A stretch of 29,212 nucleotides of DNA from Cytidiella melzeri (GCA_022592445.1 JABYQR010000476.1:1-29212); one strand, 5' to 3'. Counted from the stretch's first letter, positions 1-10,100 are shown. The notes: a model not told the origin generated them from the letters alone. Made by a program: numbers and translations.

Positions 1-1
1 T

Positions 2-325
2 TGTCGTGGTTTCACACTCCAACAGCTGGTTGACGAGATGATCCCATTTATATACAAGCAGCCGATGAACATACCCGAGGGGAGTCCCATGCATGACTAC
101 TCAGGTCCTCACGATATTGCTGTGATATTTCTAGCCTGCGCCATCAGCATGCTTATCGAGCGCGAACACGAGAACCAAACCAGAGAAGGCGAACACTGTT
201 ATCATCTCGCGAGGGCCGCGTTATGTCTAGAACCCGTATTGGAGAAGCCCTCAATGGTGACTACGTTGTTTGTTATTCAGATTGGTCTCCGTGAGTCATT
301 CCTCTTCATGAGAGTTCAATTTTGA
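2..325 (+). pseudogene. Fragment of a fungal-specific transcription factor (Zn2Cys6 family, middle homology region)
   Basis: An open frame runs in from the left window edge through the methionine at 38 and stops at 325. The segment LVDEMIPFIYKQP, then YSGPHDIAVIFLACAISML, then HLARAALCLEPVLEKPSMVT follows the order seen in the fungal-specific transcription factor domain that lies downstream of the Zn2Cys6 DNA-binding motif. In that family the 'YxLARAAL..pVlE.PS' stretch is helical and is normally followed by several hundred more residues. Here similarity fades after about position 285 and no continuation is visible in any frame, so the gene is either spliced to something I cannot see or was broken when the repeats arrived. 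The DNA-binding part would lie left of the window. The assignment rests on remembered family patterns only. Confidence 0.5.
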
Positions 326-1159
326 GGCTCGGAGGAGTTAACGACCGCGTGACCAGACCGAGACAGTGCTTGCTGGAGACTCAAGGAAACGGACATCCAG
401 CGACGACGTGTTCTGTTCTGGGATATCTTCATCGGTAACAATGGCAGGTTTGTTCAGTCAATTCAGGAGTACACGGAAAGCCACCTATTCTAACGCGTTC
501 TTCACCAGTCTTGCCCGGACGTCATCTTGCACAAACACTTCTGCTTTTCTTTCACAGTCGCTACAATCCAATGACACCCACCTCCGCCTGCAATGCTCTC
601 GCATTCCGATTTTCTGCTCCTGTCTCTGCATGTGTCTGCTCTCGCAACATTCTTGATTTCTTTTGAACCTGGACACTTTAACTCGCTGTATCTGTTCTGC
701 TATGATGACTTTCTCTATCACCATGCTCGCGCTGTATTATTAATTAGCTGATCTTCTCGCCATTGCGCTGTTCAATCCATTGCCATTGTTGCTATGCACC
801 CTAATGTGAGAACTACTGCGTTGAAAGCATTGCATTGATGTGTATGACAATATAAACTACCGGCGGCGAGATTATCTTGCAATGTAAACTGTGGACGGAG
901 ACATTAAAACGTATTACCATGCAAGATAAAGTGGCCCGCGGACCATTATTGCGGGTGCCGGGTATTTATAACTTTCCAGGTACAGAGATTGTGTGAGATA
1001 AAGTTTGCTCAATGTTATATTGTAATGCTCGGGTTTACAGTGGTAGGTATTGTGCGATAAGGTTTTGTTTTTTTATGAGATGGTGGTGTTTGGTTAGAAA
1101 GCGAGCCTGCAAGTGCCCAAGCCAAACATGTGCTTACTAAGTGAGAGGACCGAAAGAAG
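326..1159. other. Non-coding stretch between the transcription-factor fragment and the Ngaro-like element
   Basis: No convincing gene is visible on either strand. Short open frames at 366-656 (+) and 485-724 (minus) overlap each other, lack recognisable motifs and look like chance ORFs. The right half (about 720-1110) is AT-richer. The 5' terminal repeat of the Ngaro-like retroelement that starts downstream should lie somewhere here or just to the right, but I could not match it to a partner repeat, so its boundary is unknown. Confidence 0.4.
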
Positions 1160-1204
1160 AAGGCGGCGGGATTGCGCGTCTCGCAACTTGTCTCCCGCCG
1201 CCTT
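1160..1204. repeat. GC-rich nested hairpin upstream of the Ngaro-like gag
   Basis: A perfect 12-bp inverted repeat (AAGGCGGCGGGA at 1160-1171, its reverse complement at 1193-1204) encloses a second one, TTGCG at 1172-1176 with CGCAA at 1182-1186. It sits 70 bp before the likely gag start codon at 1275, so it could be part of the 5' untranslated leader or the terminal repeat of the retroelement. The function is inference; the pairing is seen directly. Confidence 0.7.
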
Positions 1205-1274
1205 TGCTTGTAGAATCACTCGCTAGCCAAATCTCAGTTTTTACCCCTCCTTCGTGATTCTCACCTCTGTCGTT

Positions 1275-1710
1275 ATGGTCGAGACCAATGGCCCCCCGCG
1301 GGCATCGGCGGCAACTCTGTCCAATATCTCCAAGTTTTTTCCGCGTGCCAATCTCTGGGCGCTGTTGAGAACAAAAACCTAAATAGGTTTATTAGGAACG
1401 AGGAACGAGCGGAGAGACACGGTACAGGAGAGGAAAATGTATCGGACAACGAGTCGTTCCTATTAGATGAGTCGCAAGTTGGTAGCCCTGCGCCTTCTCT
1501 TCAGGCGAGCAGTCCAGCGCATACACCCGGAGGAAAGGGAAAATCTAGGGGAAATCAGACTCCATCGCCTGTTAAGTCACTCACGCAAAACCTTCTGAAT
1601 AATCTTACCCCCACCTCTCTCCAGCAGAACTTGGACTGGATGACGAAGAAGCTCAAGGTCGGATCGAGCTCCTCTGCGGCTGCAAGCGCAGGCTTGAGTT
1701 TGAAGTCGGT
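1275..1710 (+). pseudogene. Ngaro-like gag, 5' part (interrupted by the Copia insertion)
   Basis: ATG at 1275 opens a frame starting MVETNGPPRAS that ends at a TAA at 1380-1382. From about 1370 a second + frame is open right up to the Copia LTR and ends in SAGLSLK followed by the target-site codon TCG (1706-1708). After the Copia element the same frame resumes at 10101 with TCG GTT TTG AAA, so this is the N-terminal part of the gag that continues at 10101-11108. The change of frame near 1370 implies a one-base indel. The region is rich in Ser, Pro, Gln and Asn, as expected of a disordered gag N-terminus. Confidence in the junction is high; the exact start codon is less certain. Confidence 0.65.
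1706..1710. repeat. Target-site duplication TCGGT, left copy (Copia)
   Basis: TCGGT directly precedes the LTR start TGTTTG at 1711 and is repeated at 10101-10105 directly after the other LTR ends in GACA. A perfect 5-bp duplication is typical of Copia integrase and proves that 1711-10100 moved in as one unit. Confidence 0.95.
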
Positions 1711-2233
1711 TGTTTGAAAGTTACGAGTGTAGGGGATGACTAGGAGAGTCAACTAAATCTGGGAGTAAGTGTCTTATTATTTCTCTGCTCTCTAGGAGCG
1801 GTATATATACATGTCTGTAACTAGATTACTAATGCTACAGTAATGTCATATGAGTAAGGATTGGTAAGGATTGGTAATCCTATGAGTAATGATTGGTAAT
1901 GCACAGTCCTGCTTGCTAATACTACTGGATAGAGAATGTAAGTGATGACTGAGCATCCTACATAACTGAATGGTGCTGACTGAGCCTTTAGTAAGCTCAA
2001 TACATTTGGTATATGAAATATGAGTCATGCAGAAGCCTCATGGTACTTCTGCTATTCAGTCATGGAAACTACTGGAACACGATGCCATATGGTGTAAGTA
2101 TTGCATCGTGTGTGACTATAAGGATGGTGGAATCACATGCTATGTACTATCTGTGCTTATCTATCTACATATCTAATCTACATTGTCCATAGATCTGATG
2201 TCCGATAATCAGCGATACAATCTCGCTTTGACA
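1711..2233 (-). repeat. Copia 3' LTR
   Basis: TGTTTGAAAG at 1711 to CGCTTTGACA at 2233. On the minus strand it starts TGTCAAAGCG and ends CTTTCAAACA. A TATATATA box near 1803-1810 lies about 95 bp before the transcriptional end of the LTR, so R plus U5 would be short. A 10-bp tandem pair AAGGATTGGT occupies 1856-1875 in the U3 part. About nine substitutions separate it from the 9578-10100 copy. Confidence 0.95.
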
Positions 2234-2242
2234 CTCCCACTT
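2234..2242 (-). promoter_or_regulatory. Copia polypurine tract
   Basis: On the minus strand AAGTGGGAG directly precedes the 3' LTR start TGTCAAAG. This is the normal place and composition for the plus-strand primer in Copia elements. Confidence 0.85.
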
Positions 2243-2290
2243 GATGCCAACATCATTTTGCTTTGAGCTACTTTGAATGACAGCATCTCG

Positions 2291-5200
2291 TTAGGGTGCA
2301 GTGAAGTTCACTAGTCCAAGACTCCCACTGAATTTAGACTGTTTCTGAAATGCCAATGACTTGGTCATAATATCAGCAACTTGGTCTTCAGTTGGGATGG
2401 CATAGAGTTCTGCCTTTAAGTCTTCATTTATGAACTCGCGAACATAGTGATAACAAATGTCAATGTGCTTTGAACGAGCTTCAATCTTTGGATTCTTTGT
2501 GAAGAAGATGGCACCGTGGTTGTCGCAATAGATCGTAGTGGGACCTCTTGGTGACATATCCAATTCCGTAAGCATAGTACGTATCCAAGCACACTGCCTC
2601 GCTGTGTCGCATAATGCCATGTACTCTGCTTCCATTGAAGAGAGTGCTACGGTCTTCTGTTTCCTCGAGACCCATGACACTGCGCCTTTGGCCAGAAGGA
2701 ATGCATAGCCAGTAGTGGAGTGTTTATCGTCTTTGTTCTCAGCCCAGTCTGCATCTGAGTACCCAACTAGTCCAGATTGGCTGCGTCCATCATACTTGAT
2801 AGCATATGACTGAGTACCAAGTAGATAACGGAGTATGTACTTCGCAGCATTCATGTGGATCTGAGTGGGATTTGACATATACTGAGAAAGACGTATGACA
2901 GCATATGAAATGTCGGGACAAGTACCAATCAATCAAGGCTTGATACAAACTCCTAAGCTCATGTTCCGCTGTATAGTCGGGATCTGCTTTACGAAGTTCT
3001 AGTCCAGATGGTAAAGGTGTACGGGCAGGATTAGCATTGATCATTTGAAAACGTTTAAGAGCATCTTCAATGTACGACCCTTGAGAAAGGTAGAGTGTAC
3101 GCTCTTTACGATTTCTATGCACTTGCATGCCTAGAATTAGCTTTGCTTCTCCTAAGTCACGCATCTCATATTGATTCATGAGATTTGTTTTTAGTGCTTT
3201 GATCCCAGCTTTATCGTTGCCAATAGGAAATATATCATCAACATAGAGGATAAGCATCAAAGTCCCCCCTTGTTGGTGATATATGTATACACCAGCATCG
3301 GACTCAATACGTTCAAAGCCTAAAGCTACAAGCGTATTGTGTATTTTGATATTCCAAGTTCGTGAAGCTTGTTTAAGCCCATAAATGGCTTTCTTAAGCA
3401 AACAAACATGGTTCTCTTTTCCCTTCTCTACGAAACCTTCTGGTTGTTCCATATAGATTTCCTCATCCAGTTCGCCGTACAGGAATGCTGTTTTTACGTC
3501 CAGTGCCTCGATTTCCCAATTCTCGAGTGCAGCTATAGCTAGTAGCGTGCGGATGGACTCAAAACGTGCGACTGGTGAGAAGGTTTCTTGATAATCGATT
3601 CCTTCAACTTGCATGAAGCCTTTTGCTACAAGACGTGCTTTGTAACGACCGTCAGATTTGACTGCAAAGACCCATTTGCATTTGACTATTTTTCGTGAGG
3701 GGTCTGGTCGTTTAACAAGCTTCCAAGTGCCATTCTTCATCTGAGAGGCAATTTTGTCTTGTGCAGCAGCGTACCATAAATCTCTATTGTCACTTTTCAT
3801 CACTTGTTTCCAAGTCTGAGGAAATTCGTTCATTGCGAACGCCGTGACATATGAAGACAATATATGTTCTAGAGATTCAGATTGACCCTCCGATTGACTC
3901 GGTAGATCAGATGGGAGATCAATGTTCGATTCCTCCGGTGTCAAAGGTAATCTAGAAGATCCAGGTACTGGATTAGACGCTGTACGTCTTACTGGTCCAG
4001 GTACTGCTGGCTTCGTTGATTCTCTCCATTTAGCCGTTTGCTCCTTTTGTCGCTTTTCAACACCCTTATTGCGTGCAACTGCCTGTTCATTACGCTTTAC
4101 TTCGTCGACTGGATTAAAGCCAAGCGAAGGATTCTTTCCAGCAGTTGATCTCTTTGGTCGAGACGGTGGTTGCTGCTGTACTGGTTGACGTGCGTTTGAA
4201 CGTGAAGGCTGATGCAGTGCTTGCTGCGGTCTACTGACTGGTGTGCCGCGGGTATTACGACTGGGTGCTCTCGGCTGAGGTACAGGCTGCTGAAGAGGAT
4301 TCTGCGGTTCTTGTTGTCTTGGATGATTATCATCTCTATCATCAAGCTCATTGTGACCAGCATCATCGTCCTCATCAACAACAGGTAAATTGATATCATG
4401 TAGAGGTTGTGGATTATCGTCGGATTGGGGTTGTTTGGAAAGAGAAGTATCAAGATTGGTACGATATGGGAAAGTATTCTTGTCAAACTTTACGTCGGTT
4501 GCTAAGACTATCCGTTGTTTATCCCAGAACCGGTAACCCTTAAGACCAGGTTCATATCCAACGAATATCATAGGAGCTGCCTTGGCAGACAGCTTGTTTT
4601 GACGACGTTCCTTGTATATAAAGACGTATGCGCGACATCCAAATACACGAAGGCAAGAAATATCAGGTTTTTCACCCAAAAATTTCTCAATAGGTGTGTG
4701 CCAATTAAGACGCTGACTTGGTAGGCGGTTATGAACGTATACGGCAGCCTTGCATGACAACTTCCAAAAGCCGTTAGAAAGACCAGCATGGTGACGCATG
4801 GCTTCTGCTTTATAAACAATTGTCTGCTGCCATCGTTCCGCTCTACCATTCTGCTGATGTGAATAAGGCGTGGATGTCTGACGTTCTATACCATACTGAT
4901 GTAGGTATTTAGTGAACTCATCATCCGAAAACTCTGTACCCCTATCACTGTGAAACTTCTTCATCTTTCGACCAGTCTGGTTTTCCGCCCATGTTTTCCA
5001 TCTCTTAAACTCGGATAATGCTTGGTTTTTATGCTTGAGGTAACATTGTTCCCCCATACCAGTAGCATCGTCCAAGAGAGTCATGGCGTACTTATAACCA
5101 TCAATTGAAAGCGAAGGAAATTCAACTAAGTCCGAGTGAACCAGTTCTAGTGGCTCCTTGGCTCGTGATAAAGAGGGTGGTTTTGGAAGTTGCTTTCCTC

Positions 5201-6701
5201 GACCAAGTTCACATCCATGGCATGGAGCAGTTGAGGACGGAACAGAGATACGCTCAGGCAATCCCTTAGTCCCTTTGTGAAGATTCTCAACAATGCGCTT
5301 CCACGGATGTCCTAGCCTATTATGCCACAACAGATAAATATCAGAGGTCTTTATGGCTGCTACTGTCTCTTGTTGCTTTACTATGCGCGCATTTATGTGG
5401 TACATGCCTGCGTCGTCACAGTTCCCATACAGGAAATCTTTGCCCTTGTGTTGTATAGTCCAGCCTTTCGCTGTGATTTGACCTGTATAGCCATTGGCCA
5501 AAGCCTTACAAGGGGAAAAGAATTGGGTAACTGCGTCTGGGATATAAAGAACGTTCTGAAGGGTGGCACGGCTTACTACACCATTTTTGAGCATTGAGTC
5601 AATAATCACAGTCCCCCTTCCCAATATCTGAAGTGACATTTTCCTTCCTGCAACCGAACAGAATCCGGGTTCCACTGCAGCGGAATATTGTACAAAATCA
5701 GAATATTGGTTAGTGATATGGCTACTCGCGCCACTGTCAATAAGCCATTGGACAGTATCACGCTCGTGCGAGGAATAGAGTGAACCAGTGATCATTTCGA
5801 AAGACTCAGTCTCGAATACAGGCATAGTTTCTACATTAACACTTTGAACTCGTGCTTTTCCTTTTCCCTTCTGATCCTTTTTCCCATTCTTGTTGTCCTG
5901 TTTCTTCTTGTTCTGCTGCTGATTGTTCTGCGCTCCAGACAACTTGTTCTTCTGAGTATTGTTATTGGACGGTTTAGTGTCCCAGTGCTCCTCGGTAGAG
6001 TGATTGGTCTTGCCACATCTGTCACATCTCTTTGAACCTTTATTGAATCGCTTGACTTGAGTTATCCTTGAAGCAGAGGTGCCTACTTCGTTAGAAAGAC
6101 GCCTAGTTTCCTTGGCTTCAATCTTAGGAATGATGTTACTCAAGGTCAAGTTCTTCAGGTCATCAATAGTGCTGATGTATGCGGATAAAGCAAGATCATA
6201 TGAAGGAGGAAGTTTTCCCAGCAACAGGAAAGCCTTCATTTTGTCGTCAAGAGTGAGACCAGCAGTAGCGACATCTTTGATCATGGTCTGGTACTTTTCG
6301 ATCTGAGGACATATTTCTTGATTTTCATCAAATACCAGGTTGTTCAATTTCTTGAACGCAACCATGCTCTCGAGTACGTTGGACTTTTCGTACTCTTTCT
6401 TCATGGTGTCCCAGATGTACTTTGCATCAGTAATCTGATTGTTGTCAAGTTTGGACTTGATAATATCAAAAGAAATCTTTGACAAGAGGTATCCAGCCGC
6501 TCGTATATTCAACGTCTTCCATTGAGCAATCACTGCTGCATCAGCAGGAGAGCGTGGTTCCGTGATAGCTCCGGTGACAATGTCCCAACCATCAATGAAC
6601 ATCAGAGTGGCCTGCATAGCCATCTTTCATTCTTGATAGTTATTGCCTTTAAGAACTGGTTTGTCATCCTTAGCTAGCTTCTGGATTTCATTGGAACTCA
6701 T
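2291..6701 (-). pseudogene. Copia gag-pol polyprotein, broken by an early stop and a deletion in pol
   Basis: The natural start is the ATG at 6701-6699. The frame gives MSSNEIQKLAKDDKP then the UBN2-type gag start NNYQE, where a TGA at 6629-6627 replaces the Trp expected in this family, then MAMQATLMF. It stays open for 1277 codons from 6623. Visible in order: UBN2 gag; a zinc knuckle CDRCGKTNHSTEEH that ends in His rather than Cys; protease DSGASSH near 5735; the GAG-pre-integrase WHNRLGH...CHGC; integrase D-D-E (HSDLVEF near 5130, SDRGTEF near 4940, NGRAER near 4840); RT with LYVDD near 3245. Near 2930 a deletion of about 20 bp between two ATTG tracts shifts the frame, removing the 'GSLMYL' part of the RT/RNase H linker. 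RNase H continues in the next frame (2932-2291) with SDADW, SSMEAEY, YCDN and QVADIMTK. Confidence 0.93.
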
Positions 6702-7309
6702 GGTAAGAAGAAGTATACGATATCAAACTCCTCTCCGTGGAATCTACTATAGTATTCGTTGATCAACAGGGGTATTTCTGGTAGAAGCGGTTCAAGAGCG
6801 TTGTCCTCGACGTCACTATCTTCGTCTAGAAGATGTTCTACTTCAGAAACAGATTCTGATGCAGATTCGATCGTATCTGGTATGTCTACCTTTGATCGAC
6901 GTGGCGGAGATTCGATTAACGTAGACGCTGATGAAACTGCAACTGCTGTGATCGCGGACATAGATTCTTCTTCTCCGGTGTGAGGTTCCGGAGATGGTGA
7001 GGATGGAGTTGAAGTGTTGTCAACAATAAGATCCCAATCAAGATGCGGTTCTTCTCCGATATTCTCTGGATTGATTTCACCGAGCTGTTCATCGTTAGGG
7101 GAAATGTATCGTCCTTCAGAGCATACAGCAACTAGATCGGTGTCTTCAAAGTAATCAGCTCTGTCTTGTCCAAATAGATGATATGGACAAGGTTGAGTGA
7201 CACAAGACAAGAGATATCTTTCAGAGAATACAAAGGATATATCGCACTTGTTTATGGTATCAAAGAAGTGATCTCGTTGTTTACAACACGGTGCCAGATT
7301 TTTACAAGT
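6698..7309 (-). CDS. Copia extra ORF B: acidic protein or exon ending in an ATGA overlap with gag
   Basis: A minus-strand frame is open from 7309 (after a TAA at 7312-7310) to a TGA at 6700-6698. The stop overlaps the gag ATG (6701-6699) as ATGA. The upstream part has no ATG; the first in-frame ATG is at 6961, giving 87 residues, so the longer frame would need a non-AUG start or splicing from upstream. The predicted protein is acidic, with many Glu, Asp and Ser (SASESVSEVEHLLDEDSDVE) and a Ser/Pro-rich middle, and matches no family I recognise. Standard Copia elements have no ORF here. It could be a leader peptide, an accessory protein, an exon joined to ORF A, or a chance frame. The overlap is seen; translational coupling is inference. 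Confidence 0.4.
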   Translation of the reverse strand, partial: TCKNLAPCCKQRDHFFDTINKCDISFVFSERYLLSCVTQPCPYHLFGQDRADYFEDTDLVAVCSEGRYISPNDEQLGEINPENIGEEPHLDWDLIVDNTSTPSSPSPEPHTGEEESMSAITAVAVSSASTLIESPPRRSKVDIPDTIESASESVSEVEHLLDEDSDVEDNALEPLLPEIPLLINEYYSRFHGEEFDIVYFFLP

Positions 7310-7501
7310 TTATCTACAGGAAACATAAGACGCGTTACTAACGATTCGACAAGACGGCAGAGACGAAGGAAAGGTAGTACAAAAGTACTACAAGTACAAC
7401 TACAGAAACTTGTTGAAAGTGACCGTGTACAAATGTACAAATACACATTGCAATATTTTATATGTTACATGTGCGGTATTGCTCAAGTTTCAGTTGCCCG
7501 T

Positions 7502-8775
7502 TTACTCGCTATTTCTAGCTACCATCCTGTCCAGAATCTGGAGAAGCTCATTCTCCTCAGTCGGCTGCTCGACAATCTGTCCTTCCTCAGCTGGCTGTGA
7601 CCAGTCTCGAATTTGGTCCTTGACCTCTTCGGACATTGTGGTCCAGTCGTCGTTCTGCTTGAGGCGCCAGGCGATGATTTGAACGAGCTTTCGCTCGCTG
7701 AACTTGTTGTTGCCTTGGACGACCTGCATAGCAGTGTGGAAGTCATCGTGTCGGAGCTGGAATGGCTCCCGTTCCCCATCCGTGCGGTACCAGACAAAAC
7801 CGTGTCGCATCATTATTGCAACTCGAGCTGATGCTGCAATAAATTTGTACGACTCGATTTGGTCCTCTTCAAGCGCAAAGAACAGGCGACAGCCTCCTCC
7901 TTCGATGTTCGACTTGAGCACCACACCATTGTCTGTGATGAAAGACATTGCATCCATGATGTGTGGCTCGGCGTCGGTGAACTTGCCATCCCAGATCTTG
8001 TCGGCGACGTCCTGTGCGTTTTGCAACGCAGTCCCGGTTAATTCGTCCCACTCGAAGCAGTATGAGCTCGCATCATGAAGCTCAGTGGTTGGAGCGACAG
8101 TGCGCTCTTCCCCAAAGACCTCCTCAATGGTTTCGACAGGCTCGTTGACGGTGGTGGTGCTCGAGGTGACTGGTGACGGCGGAACCACAGGGACATCTTG
8201 TTCAACGTTAACAGGTACGGCAGGAGTGCGTGGGCGAGGTGGTTGACGAGGAAGTGGAGACTGGCTGTCGGCTGTCTTTGGGGCTGAGAGGTGGTGCGGC
8301 GGCGTTGCTGCTCGTCGTAGAGCTCGGCGAGACGAGGAGTATTGTCCCCCCTTCGACGCATGTCTGCGTGAACGGAGGTGCGGATGTTGTTGATAATACG
8401 GTTCACCGCTTCCTGTGGACGCGGACGGGGGCGAAGGGATTCGCGGTCGAAGGTGGCAGGAGGGGCGCGACAATTGTTAGACCATGCGCTTTGCGAATTT
8501 CCCCCCTCTTGATCGGCGCAGCGAGCTTCTTTAGCCTCGGTATTCCATTGATGGTTCGGGATGGTACTGAGAAAGAATGTATGATGGTGATGGTCCGTCA
8601 TAGATTCTACACAATCGTAATTGAACCTTAGCTGGTTCGATTCGATTTGTCGAATTTGCAGAGTGTTACCTCCTGCCAGGCGAACTCGCTCAGTACGTCT
8701 TTCCAAAAACTGTTCCCAGTTCCTGGAGCGCTGTTCAGCCCTTTCAAAGATAGCATTGGTACGACGGGCGGGCAT
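7502..8775 (-). pseudogene. Copia extra ORF A: about 425-residue protein of unknown function, one frameshift
   Basis: ATG at 8775 opens MPARRTNAIFERAEQRSRNWE; this frame stays meaningful to about 8255. The adjacent frame then carries on to a stop at 7502. The switch lies in a Pro/Arg-rich stretch near 8230-8280 and implies a one-base indel, so a single gene of about 425 codons is likely. The N-terminal part is basic and Arg-rich, the middle is Pro/Thr/Val-rich and probably disordered, and the C-terminal 190 residues look folded and mainly helical (around YCFEWDEL, GGGCRLFFALEEDQIESYKF, MMRHGFVWYRTDG and IIAWRLKQNDDW). I recognise no domain; there is no RT, integrase, protease, zinc-knuckle or envelope signature. 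It lies between the Copia 5' LTR and gag on the same strand, so it would be on the genomic transcript. It may be an acquired accessory gene or a remnant of another insertion. Confidence 0.55.
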
Positions 8776-9563
8776 GTTTAAAATTCGTGGGTGAAACAGA
8801 ATGCGGGTCTAAGTGCTCGTTGGTTATCGGTGTTGATCCAGAAAATAATTCTCGGAAGTGTGCAAGAAATTTCTGTGAAAGGAATAAACTGTGAGAAAAA
8901 CTCTTGCACAAGAGATTCTTCACGAAAATTATCCCCAAATTCGACTTCAACCGAACGATAAGCAATGGTGAAACAAATAGAGCGCGCGTAACTAATATGC
9001 GAATGTGCAGGAGACAAAATCTCCGTGAAACCAAAAGTAACAAAGTTCGACATAAGCCTCTACTAAATTCTACAAAAACCGACGAATTGGGAATGCCAAG
9101 GATGTTAACTGTGCGTCGTACACAGCTCCCTTTTAGTCCCCTGAGTCACGAGCTCAAGGTGACGCCTACTTTCCCTCCTTTCACCGCTTTTCACAGCCTC
9201 CCAATTGTCTAAGACAAAAGACCCTTTCAATCACCTCTGGACGCCACCTTATTGGGCTTTGTCCGAGTAGGTGCGTGATTCTGATAGTGAATCACAAGCC
9301 AAGAACACTTGTGAGGTGTAGGCTACCGATTGGATGTGACTGTGCGCGTGTTCCAGGGGTAAGAAAGCAGGGGCAATTCTGTAGAAAATAGTTATGGGAA
9401 TAATGGGCGAGGAGAGGAGAGGCTTAGTCTACTACAACTGGGTCTTCTACTACAAAGTGGCCTACAATGTGTAGAAAGAAATGTTACTCACGAAGTAACA
9501 GTTGTGTAGTGTCGAGCTTGAGGATGGTTTCAGAGTAGAGGAGTGGTAAGAAGAGTTAGAAGC
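8776..9563 (-). other. Copia 5' leader, no gene seen
   Basis: About 0.8 kb between the primer-binding site and ORF A. Two minus-strand frames (9043-8744 and 9053-8778) overlap each other and show no motif, and I do not call them. The stretch probably holds the untranslated leader and packaging signal. A small inverted repeat GTTAC..GTAAC lies near 9482-9500. Confidence 0.4.
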
Positions 9564-9577
9564 CGGGGCTCATAACC
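9564..9577 (-). promoter_or_regulatory. Copia primer-binding site matching the anticodon loop of initiator tRNA-Met
   Basis: Directly after the 5' LTR the minus strand reads GGTTATGAGCCCCGG. Its complement GGGCTCATAACC is the anticodon stem-loop of fungal initiator tRNA-Met (anticodon CAU). There is no TGG that would pair with a tRNA 3' CCA end. Drosophila copia is known to prime from a half tRNA-iMet cut near the anticodon, with GGTTATGGGCCC in this place. The match here fits the fungal version of that loop. Confidence 0.85.
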
Positions 9578-10100
9578 TGTTTGAAAGTTACGAGTGTAGG
9601 GGATGACTAGGAGAGTCAACTAACTCTGGGAGTAAGTGTCTTATTATTTCTCTGCTCTCTAGGAGCGGTATATATACATGTCTGTAACTAGATTACTAAT
9701 GCTACAGTAATGTCATATGAGTAAGGATTGGTAAGGATTGGTAATCCTATGAGTAATGATTGGTAATGCACAGTCCTGCTTGCTAATACTACTGAATAGA
9801 GAATGTAAGTGATGACTGAGCATCCTACATAACTGAATGGTGCTGACTGAGCCTTTAGTAAGCTCAATACATTTGGTATATGAAATATGAGTCATGCAGA
9901 AGCCTCATGGTACTTCTGCTATTCAGTCATGGAAAATACTGGAACACGATGCCATATGGTGCAAGTATTGCATTGTGTGTGACCATAAGGATGGTGGAAT
10001 CACATACTATGTACTATCTGATCTTATCTATCTACATATCTAATCTACATTGTCCATAGATCTGATGTCCGATAATCAGCGATACAATCTCGCTTTGACA
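9578..10100 (-). repeat. Copia 5' LTR
   Basis: TGTTTGAAAG at 9578 to CGCTTTGACA at 10100, the same length as the 1711-2233 copy. It carries the promoter for the minus-strand transcript, with TATATATA near 9670. Its right end happens to keep an ATG (10050) in frame with the Ngaro gag beyond it, so a chimeric + strand reading frame of 17 LTR-derived codons plus truncated gag exists; this looks accidental. Confidence 0.95.

Larger units (their letters stand above)
1711..10100 (-). mobile_element. Full-length Ty1/Copia LTR retrotransposon (8390 bp), minus strand
   Basis: Two 523-bp direct repeats (1711-2233 and 9578-10100), each TG...CA, bracket an internal region read on the minus strand and are flanked by a perfect TSD, TCGGT. 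In transcription order it has the 5' LTR (9578-10100), a primer-binding site, a leader of about 0.8 kb, extra ORF A (8775-7502), extra ORF B (to 6698), gag-pol (6701-2291), a purine tract and the 3' LTR (1711-2233). The domain order in pol is protease, integrase, RT, RNase H, the Copia order. The internal region is unusually long because about 2.9 kb lies before gag. By eye the LTRs differ at about nine positions (roughly 98% identity). The coding region is broken by a stop near the gag start and by a deletion at the RT/RNase H junction, so this copy could move only with help from another. Confidence 0.97.

Noticed and set aside
485..724. Minus-strand ORF with several Cys residues
   Set aside because: Overlaps another chance ORF, has no recognisable spacing of Cys/His ligands and no homology pattern.
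7178..8078. Plus-strand ORFs opposite Copia ORF A
   Set aside because: Mirror frames of ORF A; composition follows the other strand and there are no motifs.
10050..10100. ATG-started extension of the Ngaro gag inside the Copia LTR
   Set aside because: The 17 codons are LTR sequence that happens to be in frame; the true gag N-terminus lies at 1275-1710.
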